This document shows positions 26,300-34,983 of a stretch of DNA of 41,101 nt, piece by piece. Origin of the DNA: Desulfuromonas thiophila (GTDB taxonomy: Bacteria > Desulfobacterota > Desulfuromonadia > Desulfuromonadales > Desulfuromonadaceae); NCBI RefSeq assembly GCF_900101955.1, contig NZ_FNAQ01000021.1:1-41101 (forward strand). The letters are read 5' to 3'. The notes below the pieces were generated by a model, which saw only the letters and a list, made by a program, of their open reading frames with translations, searched no databases and was not told where the DNA came from. Within the stretch, counting starts at the first letter, position 1, and each line of letters opens with the position of its first letter. A program made the position numbers and the translations under genes.

Positions 26300-26455
26300 A
26301 GGATGTTGAAAAAGTCCCTTCCGGGGCTTTTTCAACGACGCAAGCCGAAAATGCGATTTCCGTCTTGCTCACAAAATCAATCCATTACGAAGTAATGATT
26401 GATTTTGGTCGCCCGTCCATGGGCTCCAGCAGGCTGTTTTTCAACAGCCTGTTAG
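26300..26455. repeat. Intergenic three-hairpin repeat, copy A
   Basis: The gap between the propeller gene and the convergent TonB-receptor gene is filled by three hairpins. The first, 26305-26336, has GTTGAAAAAG paired with CTTTTTCAAC and is terminator-like. The second, 26373-26406, has arms containing AAAATCAAT and ATTGATTTT with one bulged C. The third, 26431-26450, has AGGCTGTT paired with AACAGCCT. The part at 26371-26450 recurs inverted at 35043-35122 with about 71 of 80 identical bases. It is a short non-coding dispersed repeat (REP/MITE-like) and probably also ends transcription from both sides. Confidence 0.8.
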
Positions 26456-26485
26456 CCCACCACCCCGAGTCTTTTCGGCCAATGC

Positions 26486-28888
26486 TCAAAACGCCCAGTT
26501 GACCTCGACCCACAGCTGGCGACCGGGCTGATAGACCCCCGTCTGGGCGGTATAAACCTTCTTGTTGAACACATTGAACAGCTCCAGCGTCAGGGTCAGG
26601 CGCTGGTGCGCCACCAGCGGGCTGTGCCATTGCAACGCCCAGTCGAACAGGGTGGCGCTGGGCAGGGAACGCTCCTGGTAAATATCGATTTTGCTGCCGT
26701 CGGGCAGTTCGTAATTGTCTCCGGAATCGACGATGGCGTTATAGCCGCTGCGATAGCGGGTGGTATTGGTGAAACTGAAATGGGCCGGCAGCTCCACGCG
26801 GTAGATCAGATTCGCGCTCCATTCGCGGTTGTAATCGCTGCGCGGCAACCCGATGCGCTGGGTCACCTGACCGTTGTACCAGACCAGTTCTTCAAGCTCT
26901 TCGAGTCTGAGCAGATCGTCGTAGTCCTCGTTGCTGGCCTCGCTGTCCTGCCAGGTGGCGTCAAGCAGCAGATAATGCCGCGCCCACTGGCGCTGCCACG
27001 ACAGCGTTACCTCCCGATGGCGACTTTCGCCGTTGTTGTTCCATTCGGAATAAATGGTATTGCTGTCATCCTTGTCCAGTTGGGTCATGCCCAGCAGATC
27101 CTCGCCGTTGCGATCGATATAGGCCAGGCACAACAGACCGCCAAGCAGCTCCTGTTCCAGCCCCAGCGTCCATTCGTCGACCCTGGGCGTCTCCAGGCTG
27201 GCCAGCCGGCTGGCGGTGACGACGCGCTCCGGCGGACTGGCGGGCCAGGGCACCGGCGTGCCGGCAGCGGTCAGCTTGGTGCTGCGATTCCAGCGGTCGT
27301 AGGGCGCGATCTCCTCGCGCAGGGCGTAGGTCAGCAGGGTTTTGCCGTAATAACGGTTGATTCCGCCACTCAGCAGGGTGCTACGGTCGCCGAACAGATC
27401 GTAGAACAGGGCCAGCCGGCCGGCATAGTCGTTGTTGCCGGTCAGATCGTTGTAGCTGTAGTTGAGCCCCGGCCGCAGCGTCCAGCGGCCCCGTTCGAGG
27501 CGATCCTCCAGATACAGCTCCAGCAGACCGATATCGGCATCGGCCTCGTCGACGGCGTAGTCCTTGCGGTAGTAGACAAACTGCTCGCCGGCCAGACATT
27601 CCACCGATGACTCGGGGCAGACCAGGCCAGTGTCGGCCCGATAGTAATAGTAGCGATGCGGCTCTGTCCGTTCGTAGCTGGCCTGGGCCTGTTCCAGTCG
27701 CAGGCCGGTGCTGAAATGGTGAGCGAAACCGGCAAACTGCCAGGGCACGAACTGACTGTGCAACGCCAGGCTCAGGCTGTCCTGCAACTGCTCGATATCG
27801 CCATAGCCGCCCTCTTTGCTGATCTTGCCGCCCACCAGCGTGCCCCAGTCCTTCGACGGCGTCAGCGCCCAGGCGTAGAAATCGGCCGGTGCCCGACGGC
27901 TGTTCTCACTGCGCTTGAAGCCCAGTTGCACCTCGACCTCGGCCAGCCGCAGGCGCTGTTTGAGACGGGCATTCAAGGCCAGGCCGCCACCCTCGATATC
28001 AAAACCGCTGTTCCGCGTGTCCTTGAGAAAATAATGGCCCTGGTACGGCGTCCACAGACCGGTCAGACTCAGCTCCGTGCCCTCGTGCGGCTGCAGGCGA
28101 TATTTGACGAACAGGTTTTCCTGACGGCGGTACTGGTTCTGTGTTTCCTCAAGTAAATACAGTGGGATGCGCGAGTACTGCTGACCATAGGACAGCAGCA
28201 CGCCGCTGCGTGGCCCCAGGGGCAGATCAAGCAGCAAGCGGGCGTTGTGGCGGGTAAAATCCGGCTGCTGGTCGGCGCTGGTCGAATGTTCGAAATCCTC
28301 GCGCTCAGCGGCCTCGACATGGAACTCGGTCCAACTCGACCGGGTGGTGCGGTAGTTGAGTTCAGCGGCGAAAACCTGGCCCGGATCACGCGTCTCGACC
28401 TCGACCACGCCGCCGGTAAAACCGCTGTAACGCGCCGGCACATTGCTGCGGTACAGGGTCAGATTGCCGAGCAGGGCGCGGTCAAGAAACAGCTCCTGCG
28501 AATGACCGGGCACGGCGCTTTCATCATCGACCGCGCCAGCCAGTGGATCGAGCAGGCTGTCGTTGCCCAGCCCATCGATCAGAAAACGGTTGTCGTACAC
28601 CCGCCCACCACTGATCGAAATCTCCGGCGGCAGAATCTCGCCGCCATTGTTGGCGGTATAGGCGTCCTCCGCCAGCTGCACACCGGGCAGCAGCCGCAGC
28701 AGGGCCGTGATGCTCTGGTCGGGCGCCGGCAGCAGCGCCAGCTCCTCCGCTGTCAGGGCCGTGGTGCCGGCGCTGCGCTGCTCCGGCCGATCCCGTACCA
28801 GCATCTCTTGCAGAATCTGATCGGCGGAGGCACCAGCAGCCGTTGCCAGCAGCAGGGTCGTCAACAACAGACACAGGATCGCAGGCAT
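26486..28888 (-). CDS. TonB-dependent outer-membrane receptor, substrate unknown
   Basis: An 800-residue outer-membrane protein with a Sec signal peptide (P-A-I-L-C-L-L-L, cleavage near A-S-A-D). A plug domain (about 35-150) contains L-L-R-L-L-P-G-V-Q-L and the I-S-I-S-G-G-R-V-Y-D-N-R-F-L-I-D-G-L segment. A barrel follows, ending in N-W-A-F with the C-terminal Phe expected for BAM recognition. Such receptors import scarce ligands using TonB energy. No periplasmic or inner-membrane partner is adjacent, so the ligand cannot be named. The ATG at 28888 is chosen over a GTG two codons upstream because AAGGAGG is seven bases away, but only one base from the GTG. The gene diverges from the carbonic anhydrase across 147 bp. 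Confidence 0.88.
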   Translation of the reverse strand: MPAILCLLLTTLLLATAAGASADQILQEMLVRDRPEQRSAGTTALTAEELALLPAPDQSITALLRLLPGVQLAEDAYTANNGGEILPPEISISGGRVYDNRFLIDGLGNDSLLDPLAGAVDDESAVPGHSQELFLDRALLGNLTLYRSNVPARYSGFTGGVVEVETRDPGQVFAAELNYRTTRSSWTEFHVEAAEREDFEHSTSADQQPDFTRHNARLLLDLPLGPRSGVLLSYGQQYSRIPLYLLEETQNQYRRQENLFVKYRLQPHEGTELSLTGLWTPYQGHYFLKDTRNSGFDIEGGGLALNARLKQRLRLAEVEVQLGFKRSENSRRAPADFYAWALTPSKDWGTLVGGKISKEGGYGDIEQLQDSLSLALHSQFVPWQFAGFAHHFSTGLRLEQAQASYERTEPHRYYYYRADTGLVCPESSVECLAGEQFVYYRKDYAVDEADADIGLLELYLEDRLERGRWTLRPGLNYSYNDLTGNNDYAGRLALFYDLFGDRSTLLSGGINRYYGKTLLTYALREEIAPYDRWNRSTKLTAAGTPVPWPASPPERVVTASRLASLETPRVDEWTLGLEQELLGGLLCLAYIDRNGEDLLGMTQLDKDDSNTIYSEWNNNGESRHREVTLSWQRQWARHYLLLDATWQDSEASNEDYDDLLRLEELEELVWYNGQVTQRIGLPRSDYNREWSANLIYRVELPAHFSFTNTTRYRSGYNAIVDSGDNYELPDGSKIDIYQERSLPSATLFDWALQWHSPLVAHQRLTLTLELFNVFNKKVYTAQTGVYQPGRQLWVEVNWAF

Positions 28889-28923
28889 GGCCACACCTCC
28901 TTACACGGTAAAAAAACACGGTT

Positions 28924-28959
28924 AAATCGCTGGTCGTCTGGCGCGATTTCCCCTACAAT
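28924..28959 (+). promoter_or_regulatory. Dyad and -10-like box between receptor and carbonic anhydrase
   Basis: AAATCGC (28924-28930) and GCGATTT (28943-28949) form a dyad with a 12-base spacer, next to TACAAT (28954-28959), a good -10 for the plus-strand carbonic anhydrase gene. The matching -35 (TGGTCG, 28931-28936) is weak and lies within the dyad spacer, as expected for a regulator-dependent promoter. Confidence 0.35.
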
Positions 28960-29035
28960 CGCCTGCCAACCCCGCCGGCGTTGCCGTACAGCGCAGCACC
29001 GGCCAGACCACCCTTCCCGCCCCAGGAGTGCCGCC

Positions 29036-29683
29036 ATGAATGATCTCGACACCCTTGTCGCCGGTTTCCGCCGCTTCCAGGAAAACTATTTCACTGAAGA
29101 CACCGCCCTGTTCGACCGTCTCAAACAGGGGCAGGAACCCCGCACCCTGGTCATCTGCTGCAGCGACTCACGGGTCGACCCCTGCCTGTTGACCGACGCG
29201 GCGCCGGGCGATCTGTTCGTGGTACGCAACGTGGCCGGTCTGGTGCCGCCGTACGAGCCCGACTGCCATTACCACGGGGTTTCCGCCGCGCTGGAATACG
29301 CCGTCAAGGTGCTGGAGGTGCAGCATGTCCTGCTCATCGGTCACAGCCAGTGCGGCGGCATCAACGGCCTGATGAACCAGCGCGCCGGTCAGGCCGACAA
29401 CGAATTCATCAACCGCTGGGTGCAGATCGCCCAGCCAGCCCGCGAGGCGGTGGAACAGGCTCTGGCCGACAAGCCGCAGCAGCTGCGGGAACGAGCCTGC
29501 GAGCAAGCGGCCCTGCTGTTGTCGCTGGAGAACCTGCTGACCTTTCCCTGGGTGCTGCAGCGGGTGCAGCAGCGCCAGCTGGCACTGCATGCCTGGTATG
29601 TCGATATCCAGTCGGGTGCCCTGCTGCACTACAACGCCCGTCGCGGCCAGTTTGAAACCCTGGTGCAGCAGCCAGCCCTCTGA
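29036..29683 (+). CDS. Beta-class carbonic anhydrase
   Basis: A 215-residue zinc enzyme that interconverts CO2 and bicarbonate in the cytoplasm. Zinc ligands are C42 (in C-C-S-D-S-R), H103 and C106 (in G-H-S-Q-C-G-G), with the D44/R46 dyad in place. Length and motifs fit the CynT/Can group. The ATG at 29036 has AGGAG about nine bases upstream; the frame is open further 5' but codes nothing recognisable. Its 3' end is 13 bp from the convergent MFS gene with no terminator between them. Confidence 0.95.
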   Translation: MNDLDTLVAGFRRFQENYFTEDTALFDRLKQGQEPRTLVICCSDSRVDPCLLTDAAPGDLFVVRNVAGLVPPYEPDCHYHGVSAALEYAVKVLEVQHVLLIGHSQCGGINGLMNQRAGQADNEFINRWVQIAQPAREAVEQALADKPQQLRERACEQAALLLSLENLLTFPWVLQRVQQRQLALHAWYVDIQSGALLHYNARRGQFETLVQQPAL

Positions 29684-29696
29684 AGAAGACCGCCCC

Positions 29697-30854
29697 TCAG
29701 CCGCGCGCCGACGCCGGCAGGCGGATAAACTGCACCGCCAGCAACGACAGCGCACTGAGCAGCGCGCCGGCAACAAAGGGAATGCGGTAATCCACCATCC
29801 ACAGCAGGCCGCCAATCAGCGGCAGCACCACGGCGGCCACATGATTGATGGTAAAGGCCACCGCCATGCTCGGCGCAATATCGCGCGGATCGGCCACTTT
29901 CTGAAAATAGGTGCCGATGGCCATGGCAAAGTTGTAGAAGATATGGTCAAGAATGTACAGTGCCATCACCAGCGGTAAGGATCGGCTGGTGGCGTAACCA
30001 AGAAACACCCCGATCAGACTGGCGTATTCCAGACTGAGCATGGCCCGTTCGCCAAAGCGCGCCACCGCCCGCCCGATCAGGGGGCTGAGGAAATAGTTGA
30101 TCAGGTTGTTGACAACGAACAGGGCGGCGATCTGCGGCAGGCTGCAGTGAAACTCCTGCACCAGCAGAAAAACCGAGAAGGCGATAAAGATCTGGCGGCG
30201 GGCGCCAGCCAGAAAGGTAAGCACGTAGAACAGCAGGTAACGACGCCGCACCACCATGTGGCGATGCTGCGGCACCACGGCCGCGCTGGTCGGATTCTGC
30301 CGCAGGCCCCAGGCGGCCAGCACCAGCACGAACAGGCCGATCAGGGCAAAGATGGCGGAATAATCGCAGACAAGCGCCAGGCCGAACACCAGCACGCCGA
30401 CCAGGATATTAACCGCCGCGGTCAGGCTGCGCAGCCGCCCCAGCACCAGCGGCGCCTGGCCAACCGGGAAATACTGCAGCGTCAATGACTGGTTGGTGGT
30501 CTCGAAATAATGAAAACCAAAACTGATCACCAGCGTCGACAGAATCAAACCAGCGTAGCTGGGCAGAAAACCGGTCAGCACGCTGCCCAGCCCCACCAGC
30601 ACCACCGACAGACTGGCCAGCCGATGTTCGGCGGTCAACCGCAGCAGAAACACCACCAGCAGCGCCAGCAGACCGGGGACCTCCCGCACCGAGCCCAGCA
30701 CGCCGATCTGCTGGCCGTTGAGTCCGGCCACCTCGACGGCAAAATTATTGAACAGGATCATCCAGCTTTGCAGGCCGGTGGCCGCCGCGATGGTCAGCAG
30801 CGCCAGAAAGCGCAACATGGCCGGCTGTTCCACCGCCAGCGTCTGCCGGGTCAC
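29697..30854 (-). CDS. Major facilitator superfamily permease
   Basis: A 385-residue inner-membrane protein with about 11-12 hydrophobic helices and a central cytoplasmic loop rich in His/Arg (P-Q-H-R-H-M-V-V-R-R-R), which divides two six-helix halves. Only weak MFS motifs are seen (E-H-R-L in the loop after the second helix; F-G-E-R-A in the second half), so the substrate cannot be given. The start is a GTG at 30854 that overlaps the stop of the DUF3108-like gene (GTGA), with GGGGAGGG just upstream, so the two are co-translated. Confidence 0.85.
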   Translation of the reverse strand: MTRQTLAVEQPAMLRFLALLTIAAATGLQSWMILFNNFAVEVAGLNGQQIGVLGSVREVPGLLALLVVFLLRLTAEHRLASLSVVLVGLGSVLTGFLPSYAGLILSTLVISFGFHYFETTNQSLTLQYFPVGQAPLVLGRLRSLTAAVNILVGVLVFGLALVCDYSAIFALIGLFVLVLAAWGLRQNPTSAAVVPQHRHMVVRRRYLLFYVLTFLAGARRQIFIAFSVFLLVQEFHCSLPQIAALFVVNNLINYFLSPLIGRAVARFGERAMLSLEYASLIGVFLGYATSRSLPLVMALYILDHIFYNFAMAIGTYFQKVADPRDIAPSMAVAFTINHVAAVVLPLIGGLLWMVDYRIPFVAGALLSALSLLAVQFIRLPASARG

Positions 30855-31591
30855 AGTCCCTCCCCTGGCCGGATCGGCACCAGTTCAAAATGCAGCGGCA
30901 ACCCATGCCAGGGCCGCAGCAACCGACCGGCGACAGGCCGGCCGGCAGCATCCAGACGCAGTTCCAGAGCGTCGCAACCCAGCGTCAGAGGTGGCCGTTC
31001 GAAGCGCAACTGCAGCGGCGCGGCCGGCGTCGGCCGCGCCAGCTGCACCGCGATGGTGCCCGCCGGATCGACCAGCCGCGTCCGCAGGGGGGCAACGCCC
31101 GGCGGCGGACCATGCCAGACCAGCCAGGCCAGCAGACTGAGCAGATCGGTCTGCGTTGCGGCATCAGCGGGCAGCTGGCGCTGCTCCACCACCACACCCT
31201 GCCACTGGCGCTGGGCCAGCAACCGCGCCCCATCGTCGGTCCGCTGCCATAGCCAGCCATAACGCAGCAGACGCCCTTTGCGCCAGAGTTCCACCTGCTG
31301 ATAATGAGCCAGACCGCGCGGTGCGTCCCCATCACGCCAGCGCAGCCAGCTGATATAATGCTGGCGCCTCTGCCCACTGAGCCAGCCGGCCAGCCCGACA
31401 AAGCGCAGCTGCGCCTCGGCCCGCACCTGTCCGGCAGCGACCTCTTCCAGCCGCAGCTGCAACAGACCACAGCGACCGGGCCAGACACTGGTGGTGAGGG
31501 CATAGTGCTGTTGCCAGGGCAGCCCCGGCAACGGCTGGGCCTGCACCAGAGCCGGCACCAGCCACAACATCAGCCCGATCAACCTACGCAT
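30851..31591 (-). CDS. Exported DUF3108-like protein
   Basis: A 246-residue protein with a signal peptide (R-R-L-I-G-L-M-L-W-L-V-P-A-L-V-Q-A). The mature domain is rich in beta strands: L-P-W-Q-Q-H-Y-A-L at the front, Y-I-S-W-L-R-W-R-D, Q-T-D-L-L-S-L-L-A-W in the middle, and L-H-F-E-L-V at the end. That pattern fits DUF3108 periplasmic proteins, whose function is unknown. The ATG at 31591 is used because the signal peptide starts there; the longer open frame upstream has no such feature. It overlaps the downstream MFS gene by four bases. Confidence 0.65.
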   Translation of the reverse strand: MRRLIGLMLWLVPALVQAQPLPGLPWQQHYALTTSVWPGRCGLLQLRLEEVAAGQVRAEAQLRFVGLAGWLSGQRRQHYISWLRWRDGDAPRGLAHYQQVELWRKGRLLRYGWLWQRTDDGARLLAQRQWQGVVVEQRQLPADAATQTDLLSLLAWLVWHGPPPGVAPLRTRLVDPAGTIAVQLARPTPAAPLQLRFERPPLTLGCDALELRLDAAGRPVAGRLLRPWHGLPLHFELVPIRPGEGL

Positions 31592-31931
31592 CGCAGCTTG
31601 CCCCCACAGCCTGCCGGCACGGCCCAGAGCGCCCCTTGGCGGGCACGGATCGTCCGGCGCCATCACGCACCGCAAGTGGTCATCCCCGCAGCCGACAGCC
31701 GCAACAACGCCGACCGGGCCGGAACCCCACTGGCCCCGGCGCCAGCTGGACGATACGCACAAGCACTCGAAAAGGCAAGAAAAAGCAAAGCTGCGACTTG
31801 ACGCGCCGGTCACCTCGGCCTATAGTCCTTCCGATCCATATCCATATATTGCGTTTTGTTCTACCTGATGTGACGAACGGTCATTCTTTCCGGCTGCCGG
31901 CGCAGCCCCGAACCACCGAGGCGAGGTTGAA
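31592..31931 (+). promoter_or_regulatory. 340-bp intergenic region with promoter of the ArsR gene
   Basis: TTGACG (31798-31803) and TATAGT (31821-31826) are separated by 17 bases, an excellent promoter facing the regulator gene and leaving a leader of about 100 nt. The leader starts with AT-rich repeats (CATATCCATATAT near 31839), a possible operator for autoregulation. The stretch 31592-31790 shows no gene or structure I can support. Confidence 0.6.
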
Positions 31932-32273
31932 ATGGACGAGATTCCCTTCGACAAGAACGAAAGCTATGCCCGCGAGGCCGAAATCCTCAAGGTTCTGGGC
32001 CATCCGATCCGGCTGAAGATTGTTGCCGGCCTGATTTCACAGACCTGCAATGTCAAAAAGATCTGGGAATGTCTGCAGTTGCCCCAGGCCACGGTGTCGC
32101 AGCATCTGGCGCTGCTGAAGAACAAAGGCATCATCGAGGGCCGGCGGGACGGTGTGGAGGTGTTCTACCATGTGATTTCCGACGAGGCTCGTCGCGTGGT
32201 ACTGGCCCTGTTCCGCACCTCGCCCTGTGGCACCCCCTACGCCGATCGGCCAGCGCCGGCCGACCCGGCCTGA
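31932..32273 (+). CDS. ArsR/SmtB-family transcriptional regulator
   Basis: A 113-residue winged-helix repressor. H-P-I-R-L-K-I-V at 24-31 opens the fold, and the recognition helix is Q-A-T-V-S-Q-H-L-A-L-L-K-N-K-G at 52-66, followed by the wing E-G-R-R-D-G-V-E-V-F-Y. Cysteines sit at C39 and C47 around helix 3 and at C99 near the C-terminus, so thiol-based sensing of metal, sulfur or redox state is possible. The classical ELCVCDL arsenic motif is absent. A GAGG-type site precedes the ATG. The last 37 bases overlap the 3' end of the convergent btuD gene. Confidence 0.9.
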   Translation: MDEIPFDKNESYAREAEILKVLGHPIRLKIVAGLISQTCNVKKIWECLQLPQATVSQHLALLKNKGIIEGRRDGVEVFYHVISDEARRVVLALFRTSPCGTPYADRPAPADPA

Positions 32274-33079
32274 GTCCCGGCAGCTGACAGACTCTGGCCA
32301 GACCAGGCCGGCAGCGGGCGCGGCAGGATACGCAGGCTGTCGGCCTCAGCCAGGATCTCAACCTCGACACCATAGGCCCGCCGGATATTCTCCGCCGTCA
32401 GCACCTGCCGCGGTTCGCCCAGGGCCAACACCTGGCCGGCGGCCGACAGCAGCAGCACTCGACGCGACAACTGGGCGGCGGCATTCAGATCGTGGGACAC
32501 CTGGATGATGGTCTTGCCCTCGCCGTAACAGAGCTGCTGCAGCAGCAGGGCCACCCGGTCGCGGTGGCCCATGTCCAACTGACTGGTGGCCTCGTCGAGC
32601 AACAGCACCGGCGTCTGCTGCACCAGCGCCCGCGCCAGCAGCACGCGCTGCAATTCACCACCGCTCAGCCGAGCGCAGGTGCGCCCCGCCAGATGACCCA
32701 CATCACAGCGCTGCAGCGCCTCATCCACCAGCAGCCAGTCACGCCGGCCCGGCGCCGCCAGCGCCCGCCGGCGGGCGTACAGCCCCATGGCCACCAGCTC
32801 CCGCACCGGAAAGCCGAAGGGCTGTTCCAGCTGCTGCGGCACCACCGCCACCAGTTGCGCCATGCGCAGCCGGCTCAAGCGATGGGCTTCCCCCTCGGGC
32901 CAGAGCACCTGACCCTGTTGCGGCTGCAGCCGGCCGCGCAACAGACGCAGCAGGGTGGATTTGCCACTGCCGTTGGGGCCCATCACCGTCAGCAGATCGC
33001 CGGCGGGAATCGCCAGATCGAGCTGGCGCAGCAACGGCCGGCCATTGTAGGAAAACCCCAGCGCTTGCAGCCGGATCAT
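32237..33079 (-). CDS. btuD: Cobalamin ABC transporter ATP-binding protein
   Basis: A 280-residue ATPase of the FecE/BtuD type. Walker A is G-P-N-G-S-G-K-S-T at 34-42, the signature is L-S-G-G-E at 138-142, Walker B is L-L-L-D-E at 159-163, and the switch histidine is H196. It energises B12 import through BtuC. The ATG at 33079 overlaps the btuC stop (ATGA); a longer open frame upstream lies inside btuC and is ignored. The C-terminal 25 residues are a low-complexity Ser/Ala/Gly tail, and their coding sequence overlaps the convergent ArsR gene. Assignment to cobalamin rests on the riboswitch and BtuB upstream. Confidence 0.9.
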   Translation of the reverse strand: MIRLQALGFSYNGRPLLRQLDLAIPAGDLLTVMGPNGSGKSTLLRLLRGRLQPQQGQVLWPEGEAHRLSRLRMAQLVAVVPQQLEQPFGFPVRELVAMGLYARRRALAAPGRRDWLLVDEALQRCDVGHLAGRTCARLSGGELQRVLLARALVQQTPVLLLDEATSQLDMGHRDRVALLLQQLCYGEGKTIIQVSHDLNAAAQLSRRVLLLSAAGQVLALGEPRQVLTAENIRRAYGVEVEILAEADSLRILPRPLPAWSGQSLSAAGTQAGSAGAGRSA

Positions 33080-34065
33080 GCCTGCCCCCGCCAGCGCAAC
33101 AGATAAAGAAACAGCGGCGCGCCGATCAGGGCGGTAAACACCCCCACCGGCACCTCGGCCGGCGCCAGCAGACTGCGAGCCACGGCATCGGCCAGAATCA
33201 GAAAAGCCGCCCCCAGCAGTGCCGCCGCCGGCAGCAAACGGCGGTGCGCCGGCCCCCACAGCAGCCGGGCGGCATGGGGCACCACCAGACCGACAAAACC
33301 GACCAGCCCGGCCAACGCTACCGCCGTGGCCACCAGCAGACCGGCGGCGCAGAACAGCTGCAACCGCGCCCGACCGACATCCACCCCCAGATCGGCCGCC
33401 ACATCCTCCCCCTGCGTGAACAGATCAAGCAACGGCGCCTGCCGCCACAGAAACAGGCCACAGAGCGCACAGCCCGCCGCCGCCCACGACAGCCAGCCCG
33501 GCGGTGCATGGGCCAGATTGCCGGCCAGCCAGAACACGGCGCTGCGCAGGGGATCGGCCGGTATCAGCCACAGCAGAAACAGCAGCACCGCCGTGGCCAG
33601 ACTGCCAACCATGACCCCAGCCAAAATCAGGGTTGGGCCGGAGGCCTGCTGTGCCTGCGCCACCAGATAAACCAGCGCCAGCGCCGCCAGTGCACCGACA
33701 AAGGCGGCCAGCGGCAAGGCGGCGAAAAACCGCAGTTTCAACACCAGCGCCAGCACCGCCCCCAGGGCCGCGCCGCCGGAAATCCCCAGCAAATAGGGAT
33801 CAGCCAGCGGATTGCGCAGCACCGCCTGAAACACGCTGCCCGACAGCGCCAGCGAAGCCCCCACCAGCCCGGCCAGCAGCAGCCGCGGCAGACGCACCTG
33901 CCACAGCACCACCTGTTCCACCGCCGTACCCTCGGGCGCCAGCAACAGCCGCAGCACCTGGGCCGGCGACAGATCAAGGGTGCCGCTGACAAGCGAAAAC
34001 AAGGCCGCCAGCAGCAGACACAGCAAACACAGGGGCAACCAGGCCCGCACCAGAGAACGCCTCAT
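33076..34065 (-). CDS. btuC: Cobalamin ABC transporter permease (FecCD family)
   Basis: A 329-residue permease with about ten hydrophobic helices and the FecCD-family landmarks: G-S-V-F-Q-A-V-L-R-N-P-L-A-D-P-Y-L-L-G and the G-L-V-V-P-H segment with H-R-x-L-L-P after it. It forms the inner-membrane channel with BtuD. The ATG at 34065 overlaps the btuF stop by four bases, and its own stop overlaps the btuD start in the same way, so btuF-btuC-btuD are tightly coupled. Confidence 0.93.
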   Translation of the reverse strand: MRRSLVRAWLPLCLLCLLLAALFSLVSGTLDLSPAQVLRLLLAPEGTAVEQVVLWQVRLPRLLLAGLVGASLALSGSVFQAVLRNPLADPYLLGISGGAALGAVLALVLKLRFFAALPLAAFVGALAALALVYLVAQAQQASGPTLILAGVMVGSLATAVLLFLLWLIPADPLRSAVFWLAGNLAHAPPGWLSWAAAGCALCGLFLWRQAPLLDLFTQGEDVAADLGVDVGRARLQLFCAAGLLVATAVALAGLVGFVGLVVPHAARLLWGPAHRRLLPAAALLGAAFLILADAVARSLLAPAEVPVGVFTALIGAPLFLYLLRWRGQA

Positions 34066-34949
34066 GGCTGCACCTGCGCCGCCTGACGCACCACCGCCGC
34101 CAGTGCCTGCAGGCCCTCGATCAGGCGAGGACCGGGGCGCTGCAGCCAGTCGGCTTCCAGCTGCACCAGCCGACCCTGGCGCACGGCCTGCAATAGCGGC
34201 CAGCGTTCAAAAAAGGTTTCCGGCCGGGGCTGGCCCGGATGCGCCGACACCAGAATCAGCTGCGGATCGGCCTGCAGCAGGGTTTCCACATTCCACTGGG
34301 GAAAGCGCTGGCCCGGCGCCACATTGCGCCCGCCACACAGCCGCAGCATCTCGCCCATCAGGGTTTCATCCCCCGCCACAATCAGCGGTTCCACCATGAC
34401 ACAGAGCAGCACCCTCGGCCCCTGGGCCGGCGCCTGCCGCGCCACCTGTTGCCGCACGGCGGCAAAACGGCGACCCAGCTCGGCAGCGGCCGCCTCGCGG
34501 CCACAAAGGCGGCCCAGCTGCTCGAACTGACGCGCCACGCCATCAAGGGAACGCGGATAGACAATATAAACCGGCAGCCGCAGCGCCTCGAACCGCGCCA
34601 GCGCCGCCGGATTGGACATATCGGCCGACAGAATGACCAGATCGGGCCGCCGCAGCAACACCGCTTCGAGATTGGGATTGTCATAGGCCCCCACCGACGG
34701 CAGCTGCAGTGCCGCCGGCGGATAGGTACAGAAATCCGTCCGCCCCACCAGTTGCCCGCCCGCCCCCAGCGCAAACAGGGTCTCGGTGACACTGGGCACC
34801 AGCGACAGGATGCGGCAGGCCGGCCCGGCCAGCTCGACCCGGCGACCCAGATCATCCACCAGCGTCAGAGGCGCCGCCGCCACGGCAGCCGGCAGCCACC
34901 ACAGCGCCAGCAGCCACCACAGCAGGAAAGGGCGTGACAGACAGGGCAT
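34062..34949 (-). CDS. btuF: Periplasmic cobalamin-binding protein
   Basis: A 295-residue class III substrate-binding protein. It has a signal peptide with a tryptophan-rich core (L-L-W-W-L-L-A-L-W-W-L-P-A) and the opening T-L-V-D-D-L-G-R-R-V. S-L-V-P-S-V-T-E-T-L-F-A-L-G and G-R-T-D-F-C-T-Y-P are both typical of BtuF, and P-D-L-V-I-L marks the strand at the domain border. It would carry B12 from BtuB to BtuC. The ATG at 34949 has AAGGA six bases upstream, and the signal peptide begins there. A terminator at 34984-35020 stands only about 35 bp before the start. Confidence 0.92.
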   Translation of the reverse strand: MPCLSRPFLLWWLLALWWLPAAVAAAPLTLVDDLGRRVELAGPACRILSLVPSVTETLFALGAGGQLVGRTDFCTYPPAALQLPSVGAYDNPNLEAVLLRRPDLVILSADMSNPAALARFEALRLPVYIVYPRSLDGVARQFEQLGRLCGREAAAAELGRRFAAVRQQVARQAPAQGPRVLLCVMVEPLIVAGDETLMGEMLRLCGGRNVAPGQRFPQWNVETLLQADPQLILVSAHPGQPRPETFFERWPLLQAVRQGRLVQLEADWLQRPGPRLIEGLQALAAVVRQAAQVQP

Positions 34950-34983
34950 GGATTCCTTTCCACGGTAACGGAGCGAAGCCGCT

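Noticed and set aside
28247-29035. 5' extension of the carbonic anhydrase frame
   Set aside because: It lies opposite the TonB receptor signal region, while the ATG at 29036 has a good ribosome-binding site and family length.
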